A stretch of 35,300 nucleotides of DNA from contig JAKAJS010000109.1 of the NCBI GenBank assembly GCA_021813685.1, positions 1 through 35,300 on the forward strand, in the 5' to 3' direction. The notes below the pieces were generated by a model. That model saw nothing but the letters and a program-made list of their open reading frames with translations. It searched no databases and was not told the DNA's origin. Below, one piece after another: positions 8,815-16,946 of this stretch (positions are counted from its first letter, which is position 1; the number at the start of each line of letters is the position of its first letter). Made by a program: the position numbers and the translations under genes. This DNA is from Deltaproteobacteria bacterium. Its GTDB lineage: Bacteria; Desulfobacterota; Syntrophobacteria; Syntrophobacterales; Syntrophobacteraceae.

Positions 8815-9996
8815 ATGAGAGACGAAGATCTCAAAAAGTTGGAAGATGAACTGCTTAACGCCAAAAAGCTGGAGGCCATAGGGGTTCTTGCGGGTGGTAT
8901 CGCTCACGACTTCAACAATCTTTTGTTTGTCATAATGGGCAATATCAATATGGCGCAGCTGAAAATCGAGGGGGAGTACCTCGCGCGGCGCCATCTTATG
9001 GAAGCGGAAAAGGCATGCCTTCGCGCCAAGGATCTGACCCAGAAGTTCATAACTTTTTCTTCCGGGGGCGGACCGGTCAAAAGCCGCCTCTCGTTGCGCG
9101 AACTGGTTGCAAGTATTGCCGAGCTTGTGTTGAGGGGTACGTTGACAAGCTGGGAGCTCAAGGGCACGGAGCAACCGTCCTGGGACGTCGAGGCCGATGA
9201 GAACCAGATGCGCCAGGTGTTTACGGGACTCATCGAAAATGCGGTGGAAGCCATGTCCAAGGGGGGGCTTATTTCGATCGCCACGGAAAATGTGCAAATC
9301 GACGGGGCGGGGATCGGAGGGATGGATCTTGGTGACGGCCGCTATGTAAAAGTGTCTGTTGCGGATGAAGGCATCGGGATTCCGGAAGAAAATATGCCCA
9401 ATATATTCGACCCCTATTTTTCCACCAAGTATCGCGGAAGCCAGAAAGGAATGGGCTTCGGGCTCGCCATTGCGCATTCGGTCATAAAAAAACATAACGG
9501 AACCATAAAGGTGGAATCGATTCCTGGCAGGGGAACAACCGTGAGCGTCTTCATCCCGGCCGCGGAAGGCGAGTGCGGGGCGCTGCGCTCCGGCCGTCCC
9601 TATTTCACCCCTCCCAGGAAACGGATACTCGTGATGGAAGACGAGGAGATGCCGCGCGAGTTGATCCAGACAATGCTCGAACACCTCGGCTTTGAAGTCG
9701 ATACCGCGCAGGAAGGCCGCGAGGCGGTAGAACTCTATTTCCAGGCCATGGATACCGGCCGCAGCTATGATGCGGTGATCCTCGACCTGGCCGTAAAGGT
9801 CGGGATGGATGGAAAAGAGGCCATCGGGAAAATACGATACCTCGATCCCAAGGTGCGGGCGATCGTTTCGAGCGGCTATTCCAAGGAGGCGATCATGACC
9901 AGTTGCGCCGATTCGGGTTTTAGCTATGTGTTGAAAAAACCGTATGATCTGGAGGCTCTTAAAGTTGCGATGGAGCAGGTTTTGGGCGGTTGCTGA
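8815..9996 (+). CDS. Hybrid histidine kinase without a sensor domain
   Basis: A 393-residue cytosolic protein. A HisKA dimerisation helix begins almost at the N-terminus, with phospho-acceptor His31 in GGIAHDFNN. The HATPase domain has the N-box ENAVEAM, G1 VADEGIGIP and GMGFGLAIAHS. From about residue 265 follows a receiver domain with acidic pocket VMEDEE, phospho-acceptor Asp324 in VILDLAV, Ser for the conserved Thr (VSSGYS) and Lys in LKKPYD. There is no membrane segment, PAS or GAF domain. ATG 8815 is used; an in-frame TTG at 8797 would add six residues. Neither has a strong ribosome-binding site. No output regulator is adjacent. The class is certain; the signal and partner are unknown. 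Confidence 0.85.
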   Translation: MRDEDLKKLEDELLNAKKLEAIGVLAGGIAHDFNNLLFVIMGNINMAQLKIEGEYLARRHLMEAEKACLRAKDLTQKFITFSSGGGPVKSRLSLRELVASIAELVLRGTLTSWELKGTEQPSWDVEADENQMRQVFTGLIENAVEAMSKGGLISIATENVQIDGAGIGGMDLGDGRYVKVSVADEGIGIPEENMPNIFDPYFSTKYRGSQKGMGFGLAIAHSVIKKHNGTIKVESIPGRGTTVSVFIPAAEGECGALRSGRPYFTPPRKRILVMEDEEMPRELIQTMLEHLGFEVDTAQEGREAVELYFQAMDTGRSYDAVILDLAVKVGMDGKEAIGKIRYLDPKVRAIVSSGYSKEAIMTSCADSGFSYVLKKPYDLEALKVAMEQVLGGC

Positions 9997-10033
9997 TCAG
10001 TCTCCCCGGAAACCACGTTTTGAGGATTGAGCC

Positions 10034-12016
10034 TTGCAACCGGTGTCCCGGTCTGGAAAGAGTTGTAGGCCTATTGTGGAATCGATCGAGAATTCCGGTG
10101 CGCCGGGGAATAAAAGGGCGAAAGCCGAATCGGCTCCTGCGCATCTCGCCTGTCGTGCCGGCAGGCTGGCACTTGCATTGGGAGCGCTTGGCGTCGTCTA
10201 TGGAGACATAGGAACAAGCCCGCTTTATGCCATAAAGGAATGTTTCCACGGACTGCACGCCATCGCGCCGAGCGAGGGAAACATCCTGGGCGTGCTCTCT
10301 CTGGTGTTCTGGTCCCTCACCATGGTAGTCACCGTCAAATACGTGGTCTTCATCCTGCGGGCGGACAACAAGGGGGAAGGCGGCATTTACGCCTTGCTGG
10401 CCCTCATTCCGATGGATAAAACAAAGCAGTTGCCCCGGATGTATGCGGCAATCGTGCTGGCCGGAATCCTGGGGGCGGCCCTGCTCTATGGGGATGGAAT
10501 CATTACTCCGGCCATCTCCGTACTCTCTGCCATGGAGGGGCTGCAGGTGGCCACCGAGGCGGCGGCTCCCTTCGTGCTTCCCTTGACGTGCCTGGTTCTC
10601 TTCGTGCTGTTTTCCGCACAGCGCAGGGGGACTGCCAAAATAGGCAGGGTCTTCGGTCCTGCCATGATGGTTTGGTTTGCTGCCATCGGGGCGCTCGGGC
10701 TCCTCGCGATTCTGGAAAACCCCCATATCCTCACTGCGGTCAATCCCGTCTACGCAATCAAATTCTTTCTCGTCAACAGAATCCACGGAATGGTTGTACT
10801 GGGTTCGGTCGTTTTGTGCATAACGGGAGGCGAGGCGCTCTACGCCGACCTGGGCCATTTCGGGCGAGACGCCATCAGGATGTCCTGGCTGGCTGTAGCG
10901 TGCCCGTCGCTCCTCCTCAACTACTTCGGGCAGGGAGCGCTCATTTTGGGGCATCCAACGCTGGTTTTCAATCCATTTTACGGGCTCGTGCCGCACGCGC
11001 TTCTCTACCCGATGGTTCTGCTCTCCACCATGGCGACCGTGATCGCCTCGCAGGCGATGATAACCGGAGTGTTCTCTCTTACCCAGCAGGCGGTGCAGAT
11101 GGGGTTTTTTCCTCGCGTGCACGTGGTCCATACCTCAGCGGAGACACAAGGGCAGATTTTCATCGAGAAGGTCAACTACGCTCTCATGGTGGCCTGCGTC
11201 GGGCTGGTGCTGGTGTTCCGGGAATCGAGCAGGCTTGCGGGCGCTTACGGTATAGCGGTTACAGCCACAATGGGAATCACCTCCATACTCTATTTTTTCG
11301 TTGCCAGGCGCGTCTGGCGTTGGCCTCTGTGGAAAGCGCTGCCGATTGTGGCAATTTTTCTGGCTTTCGATGTTTCGTACTTCACGGCAAATCTTTTCAA
11401 AATCCTGGATGGGGGCTGGTTCACTCTTGCGATTGCTCTGTCGATTACAATAGCCATGGCCACCTGGCGGGATGGTCGGGCTGAGCTTTCCCACAAGATG
11501 TTGAGCGCCGGGTTGCCCATGGAGATTTTCATGAAGGATATCGAGTCGCACGATCCCTTTCGGGTGCAGGGAACGGCGGTGTTCATGACTGTTTCTCCGG
11601 TCGGGGTGCCCGCCGCCCTGTTGCACTATCTGCGCCATACGCATGTGCTTCACGAGAAGGTGATCATTTTGTCCATACGGTCGGCCGAGGTTCCCACGGT
11701 GGCGGAAAAAGAGCGTGTGAGCTTCGAGGACCTGGGCCATGGATTCTACCGTGTGCTGGCCTTCTATGGCTTTATGGAGACTCCCAATGTGCCCGATATA
11801 ATGAAACGGGTTTCCCTCAGGGGGCTGCACACCGAACTTTTCGAAACGACTTTTTTCCTGGGAAGAGAGACCCTGCTTACCACCGGCTCTTCAAAAATGA
11901 GCCACTGGCGAAAGTCTTTGTTCTGTTTTATGTCACGCAATGCCCAGACCCCTATGACCTATTTCGGCCTTCCCCCCAACCGGGTGGTGGAAATCGGCGT
12001 GCAGGTCGAGTTATAG
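10034..12016 (+). CDS. kup: Potassium uptake protein, Kup family
   Basis: A 660-residue inner-membrane K+/H+ symporter of the KUP/HAK/KT family. The signature GVVYGDIGTSPLYA is at residues 53-66, followed by about twelve hydrophobic segments and a soluble C-terminal third of about 170 residues. Other family motifs include the segments GEGGIYALLAL and GGEALYADLGHFG. The start TTG at 10034 has TGAGGA at 10021-10026 with suitable spacing; a GTG at 10076 would remove 14 residues. The N-terminal 45 residues before the first helix are basic and not conserved. It lies 37 bases after the histidine kinase gene, so the two may be co-transcribed. Confidence 0.93.
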   Translation: MQPVSRSGKSCRPIVESIENSGAPGNKRAKAESAPAHLACRAGRLALALGALGVVYGDIGTSPLYAIKECFHGLHAIAPSEGNILGVLSLVFWSLTMVVTVKYVVFILRADNKGEGGIYALLALIPMDKTKQLPRMYAAIVLAGILGAALLYGDGIITPAISVLSAMEGLQVATEAAAPFVLPLTCLVLFVLFSAQRRGTAKIGRVFGPAMMVWFAAIGALGLLAILENPHILTAVNPVYAIKFFLVNRIHGMVVLGSVVLCITGGEALYADLGHFGRDAIRMSWLAVACPSLLLNYFGQGALILGHPTLVFNPFYGLVPHALLYPMVLLSTMATVIASQAMITGVFSLTQQAVQMGFFPRVHVVHTSAETQGQIFIEKVNYALMVACVGLVLVFRESSRLAGAYGIAVTATMGITSILYFFVARRVWRWPLWKALPIVAIFLAFDVSYFTANLFKILDGGWFTLAIALSITIAMATWRDGRAELSHKMLSAGLPMEIFMKDIESHDPFRVQGTAVFMTVSPVGVPAALLHYLRHTHVLHEKVIILSIRSAEVPTVAEKERVSFEDLGHGFYRVLAFYGFMETPNVPDIMKRVSLRGLHTELFETTFFLGRETLLTTGSSKMSHWRKSLFCFMSRNAQTPMTYFGLPPNRVVEIGVQVEL

Positions 12017-12106
12017 CGGCCTCGACAATCTCTGTAACGCACTGGATTCTTGCCGGATCGTGCGGCCTGGAGGATTCATCGGAAAATGGGCAAAGAGCAG
12101 GAGACA

Positions 12107-13006
12107 ATGAAAGTCAAAGCCGTTTTGCCCTGGTTTATCGCGCTGCTCCTTGTTTTTACATTACTTTTCTTACTGGTGAAGCAGCGCGGCGGACGGGTTG
12201 GAGTATATGAAACGGTAGTCCGCGAAAATGATATGGTGTCAACCATGAGACTGAATCTTCTGAGGGCTGCCGAGGCGGAGAAAAGCGCCGTTTTGGCTCC
12301 GACCGATGAGGAATCGCAGCGATTTGCCGATCAGGCACGCCTCGCCGCAACGAATGTAGACAAGACTCGCAGGGAGCTTGGTTCGCTTATCGAGAAAGAT
12401 GACTCAGTCCTGGAGACGACCCGCATCGGCGAGTTTGACACGTGCTGGAAGAAGTCTGAAAATCTCGATCGACTCATTCTCGGCCTGGCCGTGCAGAATA
12501 CGAATCTTCATGCAACCAGTCTTGCTCTTACCAAAGGCGCCGCAGTCGTGAGCGATCTGGAACGAAATCTGCTCAGGCTCATCGATTCCGGCGGCCCTGA
12601 GAGCCGGAATGTCAGGACAGTCAGGCTGGCCTACCAGGCCATTGTCGCCGGTCTCAAGGTTCATGATCTGTACACTGCTCACATAGAAGCGGAAACCGGT
12701 GAACAGATGGCCGGAATTGAAGAGAAAATCAAGGCCAATGAGCAAATCCTCGCCCGTTCCCTGAAAGAGCTCGGCGGTTCCATAAGCGGCAGCGGGCGGG
12801 GTGCCGTGAAGGACGCAGCGGCAGACAATGTCGAGCTGGAAAAGATAACAAAGAAAATTATCGCCCTTTCGCGCGAGAATACGAACATTAAGTCCCTCAA
12901 ACTCTCCCTGGGGAAAAAACGTCTTATCACCGCTCAGTGTGATGAAATCCTGAGCACTCTCCAGGAGGTTATTCGAAACAGAGGCACAACGAACGCCACG
13001 CGGTGA
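12107..13006 (+). CDS. Orphan membrane-anchored chemoreceptor-like sensor protein
   Basis: A 299-residue protein with one N-terminal membrane segment (about 8-24, VLPWFIALLLVFTLLFLLVK) and an otherwise helical, probably periplasmic body. The body appears to be a tandem duplication: each half ends in a related motif, LILGLAVQNTNLHATSLAL near 140 and IIALSRENTNIKSLKLSLGKK near 265. This N-T-N helix resembles the sensor region of some methyl-accepting chemotaxis proteins (four-helix-bundle type). There is no second membrane helix, HAMP, methyl-accepting or kinase domain, so it cannot signal alone as a normal receptor. ATG 12107 has GAGCAGGAG just upstream; ATG 12086 is also possible. The family resemblance is from memory and moderate. 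Confidence 0.65.
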   Translation: MKVKAVLPWFIALLLVFTLLFLLVKQRGGRVGVYETVVRENDMVSTMRLNLLRAAEAEKSAVLAPTDEESQRFADQARLAATNVDKTRRELGSLIEKDDSVLETTRIGEFDTCWKKSENLDRLILGLAVQNTNLHATSLALTKGAAVVSDLERNLLRLIDSGGPESRNVRTVRLAYQAIVAGLKVHDLYTAHIEAETGEQMAGIEEKIKANEQILARSLKELGGSISGSGRGAVKDAAADNVELEKITKKIIALSRENTNIKSLKLSLGKKRLITAQCDEILSTLQEVIRNRGTTNATR

Positions 13007-13063
13007 AATGGCTTGGTGAGGTGTCTTCTTTAATTCCCGCTCCGCGCTCCCTGCTTCCCGCTC

Positions 13064-13558
13064 CTATCTTTTCGAAAGTCTTTCCACGAGTTTGGCCGCG
13101 ACTCCGTCGGGAACCAGGCCGGAGACATCTCCCCCCGAGCGCACCACTTCCTTTATGATTCGCGAACTGATGTATATCCAGCGCATGCCTGTCATGATGA
13201 ATGCGGTTTCGATTTCGGTGTTCAACTTCCGGTTCATGAGCGCCATCTGGAACTCGTATTCAAAATCGCTGACCGCCCGGAGCCCCCGGACTATGGTCGT
13301 TGCCGAAATGGAGCGCACATAGTCGACGAGCAGGCCCTGAAGAAGGTCCACCTTCACCCGATCCCTCTGGGGATGGTCCGCCATGGACTCCTTTATCATT
13401 TCGAAGCGTTCCTCGGCGGTAAAAAGGGGCTCCTTGCCGGGGTTCGCCGCAACCGCAATGATAACCTCATCGAAGATCTTGAGGGCGCGTTCCAACAGAT
13501 CTATGTGACCGTTCGTAATGGGGTCGAAAGACCCCGGGTATACCGCTATAGTGGGCAA
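13064..13558 (-). CDS. coaD: Pantetheine-phosphate adenylyltransferase
   Basis: A 164-residue enzyme joining 4'-phosphopantetheine and ATP to give dephospho-CoA, the penultimate step of coenzyme A synthesis. The nucleotidyltransferase motif PGSFDPITNGH is at residues 8-18, and the C-terminal signature ISSRIIKEVVRSGGDVSGLVP is present (the usual SS(T/S)xVRE region). The start is TTG at 13558 preceded by AGGAGG (13564-13569), a near-ideal ribosome-binding site. It is the last gene of the minus-strand run, 31 bases after rsmD; the rsmD-coaD pairing is widespread in bacteria. No clear terminator is visible between it and the convergent sensor gene. Confidence 0.96.
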   Translation of the reverse strand: MPTIAVYPGSFDPITNGHIDLLERALKIFDEVIIAVAANPGKEPLFTAEERFEMIKESMADHPQRDRVKVDLLQGLLVDYVRSISATTIVRGLRAVSDFEYEFQMALMNRKLNTEIETAFIMTGMRWIYISSRIIKEVVRSGGDVSGLVPDGVAAKLVERLSKR

Positions 13559-13589
13559 ATTCCCCTCCTGCTCGGACTGAGCTAATGTG

Positions 13590-14138
13590 CTATATCCGCG
13601 AATAGATTTCGATTAGTGTGTCGCCGTATCTACGCTCGCGATCCTTTTGCCACATCTGGTCCGAAATCGGCGTCGGGACCTCTTTTGCGGGCCGCTCGGC
13701 AATGACCAGCGCCCCGGCGTCGGCTATAGGGCCGATACCTTCGAGCGTTTTTTCGACATATCCTTTCCCGTAGGGCGGGTCCAAAAAGACGAGATCGAAG
13801 AATTCCTTTTCCTGCTCGAGTCGATGGAGCGCCGAGGCGACGGTCCCGGAAAGGACGCGGGAACTCCCCCCCGCGCCGCACAAAAGTATGTTGGCGCGTA
13901 TCAGGCGCAAGGCTTCCTCGCCGCTATCGACAAAACAGCAGGAACGGGCGCCGCGGCTAAGCGCTTCAAGACCCGCGGCTCCGGTCCCTGCGAAAAGATC
14001 GAGCACCCTGGCATCCGGGACATGTTCGGCGATCATGCTGAAGACCGCCTCCCGGACCCTGTCGAGGGTGGGGCGAATCCTGTTGCTTTTCGGCGAATGG
14101 AGCCGCCGCCCGCCAAAGGCGCCCGATATGATGCGCAT
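13590..14138 (-). CDS. rsmD: 16S rRNA (guanine(966)-N(2))-methyltransferase
   Basis: A 182-residue SAM-dependent methyltransferase that modifies G966 of 16S rRNA. Seen: the N-terminal MRIISGAFGGRRL, RPTLDRVREAVFSM, the SAM loop DLFAGTG (47-53), and the catalytic DPPY (120-123). Full length for the family. It starts eight bases after the asd stop and precedes coaD, so it is clearly read as part of the same transcript. The ribosome-binding site is poor, which suggests coupling to asd translation. Confidence 0.95.
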   Translation of the reverse strand: MRIISGAFGGRRLHSPKSNRIRPTLDRVREAVFSMIAEHVPDARVLDLFAGTGAAGLEALSRGARSCCFVDSGEEALRLIRANILLCGAGGSSRVLSGTVASALHRLEQEKEFFDLVFLDPPYGKGYVEKTLEGIGPIADAGALVIAERPAKEVPTPISDQMWQKDRERRYGDTLIEIYSRI

Positions 14139-14146
14139 CTTTGGAG

Positions 14147-15166
14147 CTACAGCCTGTTGTGGCTGAGAAGGATCTCCGCGATTTGAACCGCATTGGTGGC
14201 GGCGCCTTTGCGGATGTTATCGGCCACCACCCACATAGCCAGACCGTTTTCCACCGAAGGATCGAGGCGGATTCTGCCCACCAGGGTTTCGTCCTTTCCC
14301 GCGGCGTCGAGCGGCACGGGGTAGCTCGCTTTTGACGGATCGTCCACCACCCTGACTCCGGGGGCGCTTTCGAGCAACCGCCGCACTTCTTCGGGGGAAA
14401 TGGGTTTGTCTGTCTCTATGTTTACCGACTCCGAATGGCCGTAGATGACCGGAATCCTGACCGTGGTCGCACAAACATTGATCCGCGGATCGTCGAATAT
14501 CTTCCGGGTCTCGTTCACCATTTTCATCTCTTCTTCGCTGAAGCCGTTTTCGAGAAATGGGCCGATATGCGGAAAACAGTTGAACGCAATCTGGTGAGGA
14601 TAGATCATGTGAATCGTCTGGCGGCCGGCGGCAATATCGGAAATCTGGTTGCGCAGTTCTTCGATCGCTCTTTTGCCTGTACCGGAAACGGCCTGAAACG
14701 TGGTGACTACGATCCGCCGGATGCCGGCTGCGTCGTAGATGGGCTTGAGAGCCACAACCATCTGGATTGTCGAGCAGTTCGGGTTGGCGATGATTCCGGA
14801 GTGCGCCAGGGCGGCCTGCGGGTTCACCTCGGGCACGACCAGAGGAACCTTGGGGTCCATGCGAAAGGCGTTGGAGTTATCCACCACGACGGCGCCGGCC
14901 TTTGCGGCTATTGGACCGAATTCCCGGCTGATGGAGCCTCCGGCGGAAAACAGGGCGAGCTTGACCCCCTCGAAGGAACCCGGAACCAGTTCTTCCACCG
15001 GGACTTCCTTGCCGCGAAAGGTGAGGGTTTTGCCAACCGAGCGCGCCGAGGCAAGAAGCTTGAGGCTGCCCACCGGAAACGCCCGCTCCTCCAAAACTTT
15101 GACCATCAGGTTGCCAACCGCTCCGGTAGCGCCAACGACCGCGACCTTCAATCCATTTTGTTCCAT
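14147..15166 (-). CDS. asd: Aspartate-semialdehyde dehydrogenase
   Basis: A 339-residue NADPH-dependent enzyme reducing aspartyl phosphate to aspartate semialdehyde, the branch point to lysine/diaminopimelate, threonine and methionine. Seen: the nucleotide-binding VAVVGATGAVG near the N-terminus, and the catalytic Cys131 in NPNCSTIQ. The ATG at 15166 has GAGGTC upstream with good spacing. It sits downstream of leuB but is separated from it by a heptamer repeat array, and is followed closely by rsmD. Confidence 0.96.
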   Translation of the reverse strand: MEQNGLKVAVVGATGAVGNLMVKVLEERAFPVGSLKLLASARSVGKTLTFRGKEVPVEELVPGSFEGVKLALFSAGGSISREFGPIAAKAGAVVVDNSNAFRMDPKVPLVVPEVNPQAALAHSGIIANPNCSTIQMVVALKPIYDAAGIRRIVVTTFQAVSGTGKRAIEELRNQISDIAAGRQTIHMIYPHQIAFNCFPHIGPFLENGFSEEEMKMVNETRKIFDDPRINVCATTVRIPVIYGHSESVNIETDKPISPEEVRRLLESAPGVRVVDDPSKASYPVPLDAAGKDETLVGRIRLDPSVENGLAMWVVADNIRKGAATNAVQIAEILLSHNRL

Positions 15167-15181
15167 TTCGGGACCTCAGTG

Positions 15182-15287
15182 ATTAGTTACTAGTTGTTAG
15201 TTGTTAGTTGTTAGTCATTAGTTGCTAGTTAATAGTTGCCTGATATTAGTTACCAACTAGAAACCAGCAACTAGAAACTAGAAACTA
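15182..15287. repeat. Heptanucleotide repeat array 1, with inverted halves
   Basis: The array keeps an exact 7-base period. On the plus strand about ten units of the type TTAGTTG (variants CTAGTTG, TTAGTTA) run from 15183, then five units of the opposite orientation, such as GCAACTA and GAAACTA, run to 15287. The two halves are complementary and can fold into an imperfect long hairpin between leuB and asd. Because 7 is not a multiple of 3, the TAG within the unit occurs in all three plus-strand frames of the first half. Confidence 0.85.
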
Positions 15288-15291
15288 TCTT

Positions 15292-16356
15292 TCATTCGGC
15301 GATATGCTTCACAACCAGATCGCCCACCTCAGTGGTAGAGTAGCCCATGTGGCCGGCGCTCATGCTCTTGAGGTCCCGGGCCACCACTTTTTTGATCGCG
15401 TTTTCGATAAGTCCGGCGGCTGAGGCCTCGCCCAGGTGTTCGAGCATCATCTGGGCCGCGGCGATTGCCGCGATCGGGTTGATGATGTTTTGCCCGGTGT
15501 ATTTGGGGGCCGACCCCCCTATGGGTTCGAACATCGACACTCCGGCCGGATTGATGTTTCCTCCCGCAGCGATTCCCATTCCGCCCTGAATCATGGCGCC
15601 CAGATCGGTAATGATATCCCCGAACATATTGTCGGTTACGATCACGTCGAACCACTCGGGGTTTTTGATCATCCACATACAGATGGCATCGACATGGGCA
15701 TAGTCGGTCTGGATGTCGGGATATTCTTTGGCAACATCATTAAACGCGCGCTGCCAGAGGTCGAAGGCGTAGGTCAGAACATTTGTCTTGCCGCAGAGGG
15801 TAAGCTTTTTGCGGTAATTGCGCTTCCGGCAGTACTCGAAGGCGAACCGAATGCAGCGCTCGGCGCCAAGCCTCGTGTTTATCGACTCCTGTACGGCCAC
15901 TTCCTGCGGGGTGCCTTTTTTCAGAAAGCCTCCCGCACCCGAATAGAGCCCTTCGGTATTTTCGCGCACTACGACGAAGTTGACGTCTTCGGGGCCTTTG
16001 TCCTTGAGAGGCGTCTCCACTCCCTGATAGAGAATCACCGGCCGGAGGTTCACGTACTGATCGAGTTTGAATCGCAACTCGAGAAGCAGCCCCTTTTCCA
16101 GTATCCCCGGCTTGACATCGGGGTGGCCGATCGCGCCAAGCAGTATGGCGTCGAACTTTTGGAGTTCTTCGAGGGTCCCCTCCGGCAGGATTTCTCCGGT
16201 CTTGAGGTAGCGTTCGCCTCCGAGATCGAAGTGAACCTTTTCGGTTGTAAATCCCGATTTTTTCGAGGCTGCGTCCAATGCCTTGATGGCTTCCCGTACG
16301 ACCTCGGGGCCCGTTCCATCTCCCGGAATAACCGCAATGCGATAATTTTTCGCCAT
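15292..16356 (-). CDS. leuB: 3-isopropylmalate dehydrogenase
   Basis: A 354-residue NAD-dependent oxidative decarboxylase acting on 3-isopropylmalate in leucine synthesis. Seen: N-terminal [16 protein letters not shown], the substrate-binding ENTEGLYSG and [10 protein letters not shown], and the metal-binding [14 protein letters not shown]. The length suits the LeuB/isocitrate-homoisocitrate dehydrogenase family; the leuCD context favours LeuB. ATG 16356 is chosen because AAAGGG lies seven bases upstream; an in-frame TTG at 16374 would add six residues. Unusually, heptamer repeat arrays lie on both sides of the gene. Confidence 0.92.
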   Translation of the reverse strand: MAKNYRIAVIPGDGTGPEVVREAIKALDAASKKSGFTTEKVHFDLGGERYLKTGEILPEGTLEELQKFDAILLGAIGHPDVKPGILEKGLLLELRFKLDQYVNLRPVILYQGVETPLKDKGPEDVNFVVVRENTEGLYSGAGGFLKKGTPQEVAVQESINTRLGAERCIRFAFEYCRKRNYRKKLTLCGKTNVLTYAFDLWQRAFNDVAKEYPDIQTDYAHVDAICMWMIKNPEWFDVIVTDNMFGDIITDLGAMIQGGMGIAAGGNINPAGVSMFEPIGGSAPKYTGQNIINPIAAIAAAQMMLEHLGEASAAGLIENAIKKVVARDLKSMSAGHMGYSTTEVGDLVVKHIAE

Positions 16357-16391
16357 TAGAAACCCTTTGTTCAATTTAAGAATTCAAGAAT

Positions 16392-16445
16392 TAAACTAGT
16401 AACTAGAGACCAGCAACCAGCAACTAACAACTAGCAACTAGCAAC
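16392..16445. repeat. Heptanucleotide repeat array 2
   Basis: About eight units on a 7-base period, consensus GCAACTA on the plus strand (variants GTAACTA, GCAACCA, ACAACTA), ending directly against the leuD stop codon at 16446-16448. Orientation matches the second half of array 1. In the minus-strand mRNA it reads as repeated TAGTTGC, placing stop codons in all three frames between leuD and leuB. Confidence 0.85.
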
Positions 16446-16946
16446 TTATCCCTGTGTCGCCATCTGTTCCTTGACATATTCCATAAGCCCCCCGGCCTTG
16501 ATCAACTTCTGCATGAAGTCAGGGATGGGCTGGGCCGTGTATTTTTCCTTCCTGGTAAGATTTTCGATGAGGCCCGAGTCGAGGTCGATCGCCAGTTCGT
16601 CACCGGTCTGGATGCGATCGGCGCCTTCGGGGCACTCGAGGATGGGGAGCCCCATATTGAGAGCATTGCGGTAGAAGATCCTGGCAAAGCTTCGAGCGAG
16701 AACGCAGCTGACTCCGGCGGCCTTTATGGCTATCGGGGCGTGTTCCCGGGAGGAGCCGCAGCCGAAGTTTTTCCCGGCCACGATGATCTCTCCGGGCTTT
16801 ACCCGGGAGGCGAAGTGGGGATCTGCGTCCTCCATGCAGTGGGAGGCAAGCGCGGCTGGATCGGTCGTGTTCAGGTAGCGCGCGGGGATGATTGCATCGG
16901 TATCGACATCGTCTCCGAATTTCCAGGTTTTTCCTGTGATTTTCAT
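16446..16946 (-). CDS. leuD: 3-isopropylmalate dehydratase small subunit
   Basis: A 166-residue small subunit of the LeuCD isomerase, forming the swivel domain that closes over the [4Fe-4S] active site of LeuC. Seen: N-terminal [19 protein letters not shown] and the family motif [20 protein letters not shown]. The short form (about 165 residues) is that of the archaeal/HacB-like clade, which matches the short LeuC here. Its start overlaps the leuC stop by one base (TGATG), a sign of tight coupling. The clade includes homoaconitases and related enzymes, but the leu context supports isopropylmalate. Confidence 0.93.
   Translation of the reverse strand: MKITGKTWKFGDDVDTDAIIPARYLNTTDPAALASHCMEDADPHFASRVKPGEIIVAGKNFGCGSSREHAPIAIKAAGVSCVLARSFARIFYRNALNMGLPILECPEGADRIQTGDELAIDLDSGLIENLTRKEKYTAQPIPDFMQKLIKAGGLMEYVKEQMATQG

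Noticed and set aside
9959-11131. 390-codon minus-strand frame inside kup
   Set aside because: Antisense shadow of the transporter; low-complexity, polar sequence, no ribosome-binding site.
15182-16445. CRISPR array (two repeat blocks around leuB)
   Set aside because: Units are 7 bases with no spacers, and no cas genes are present.
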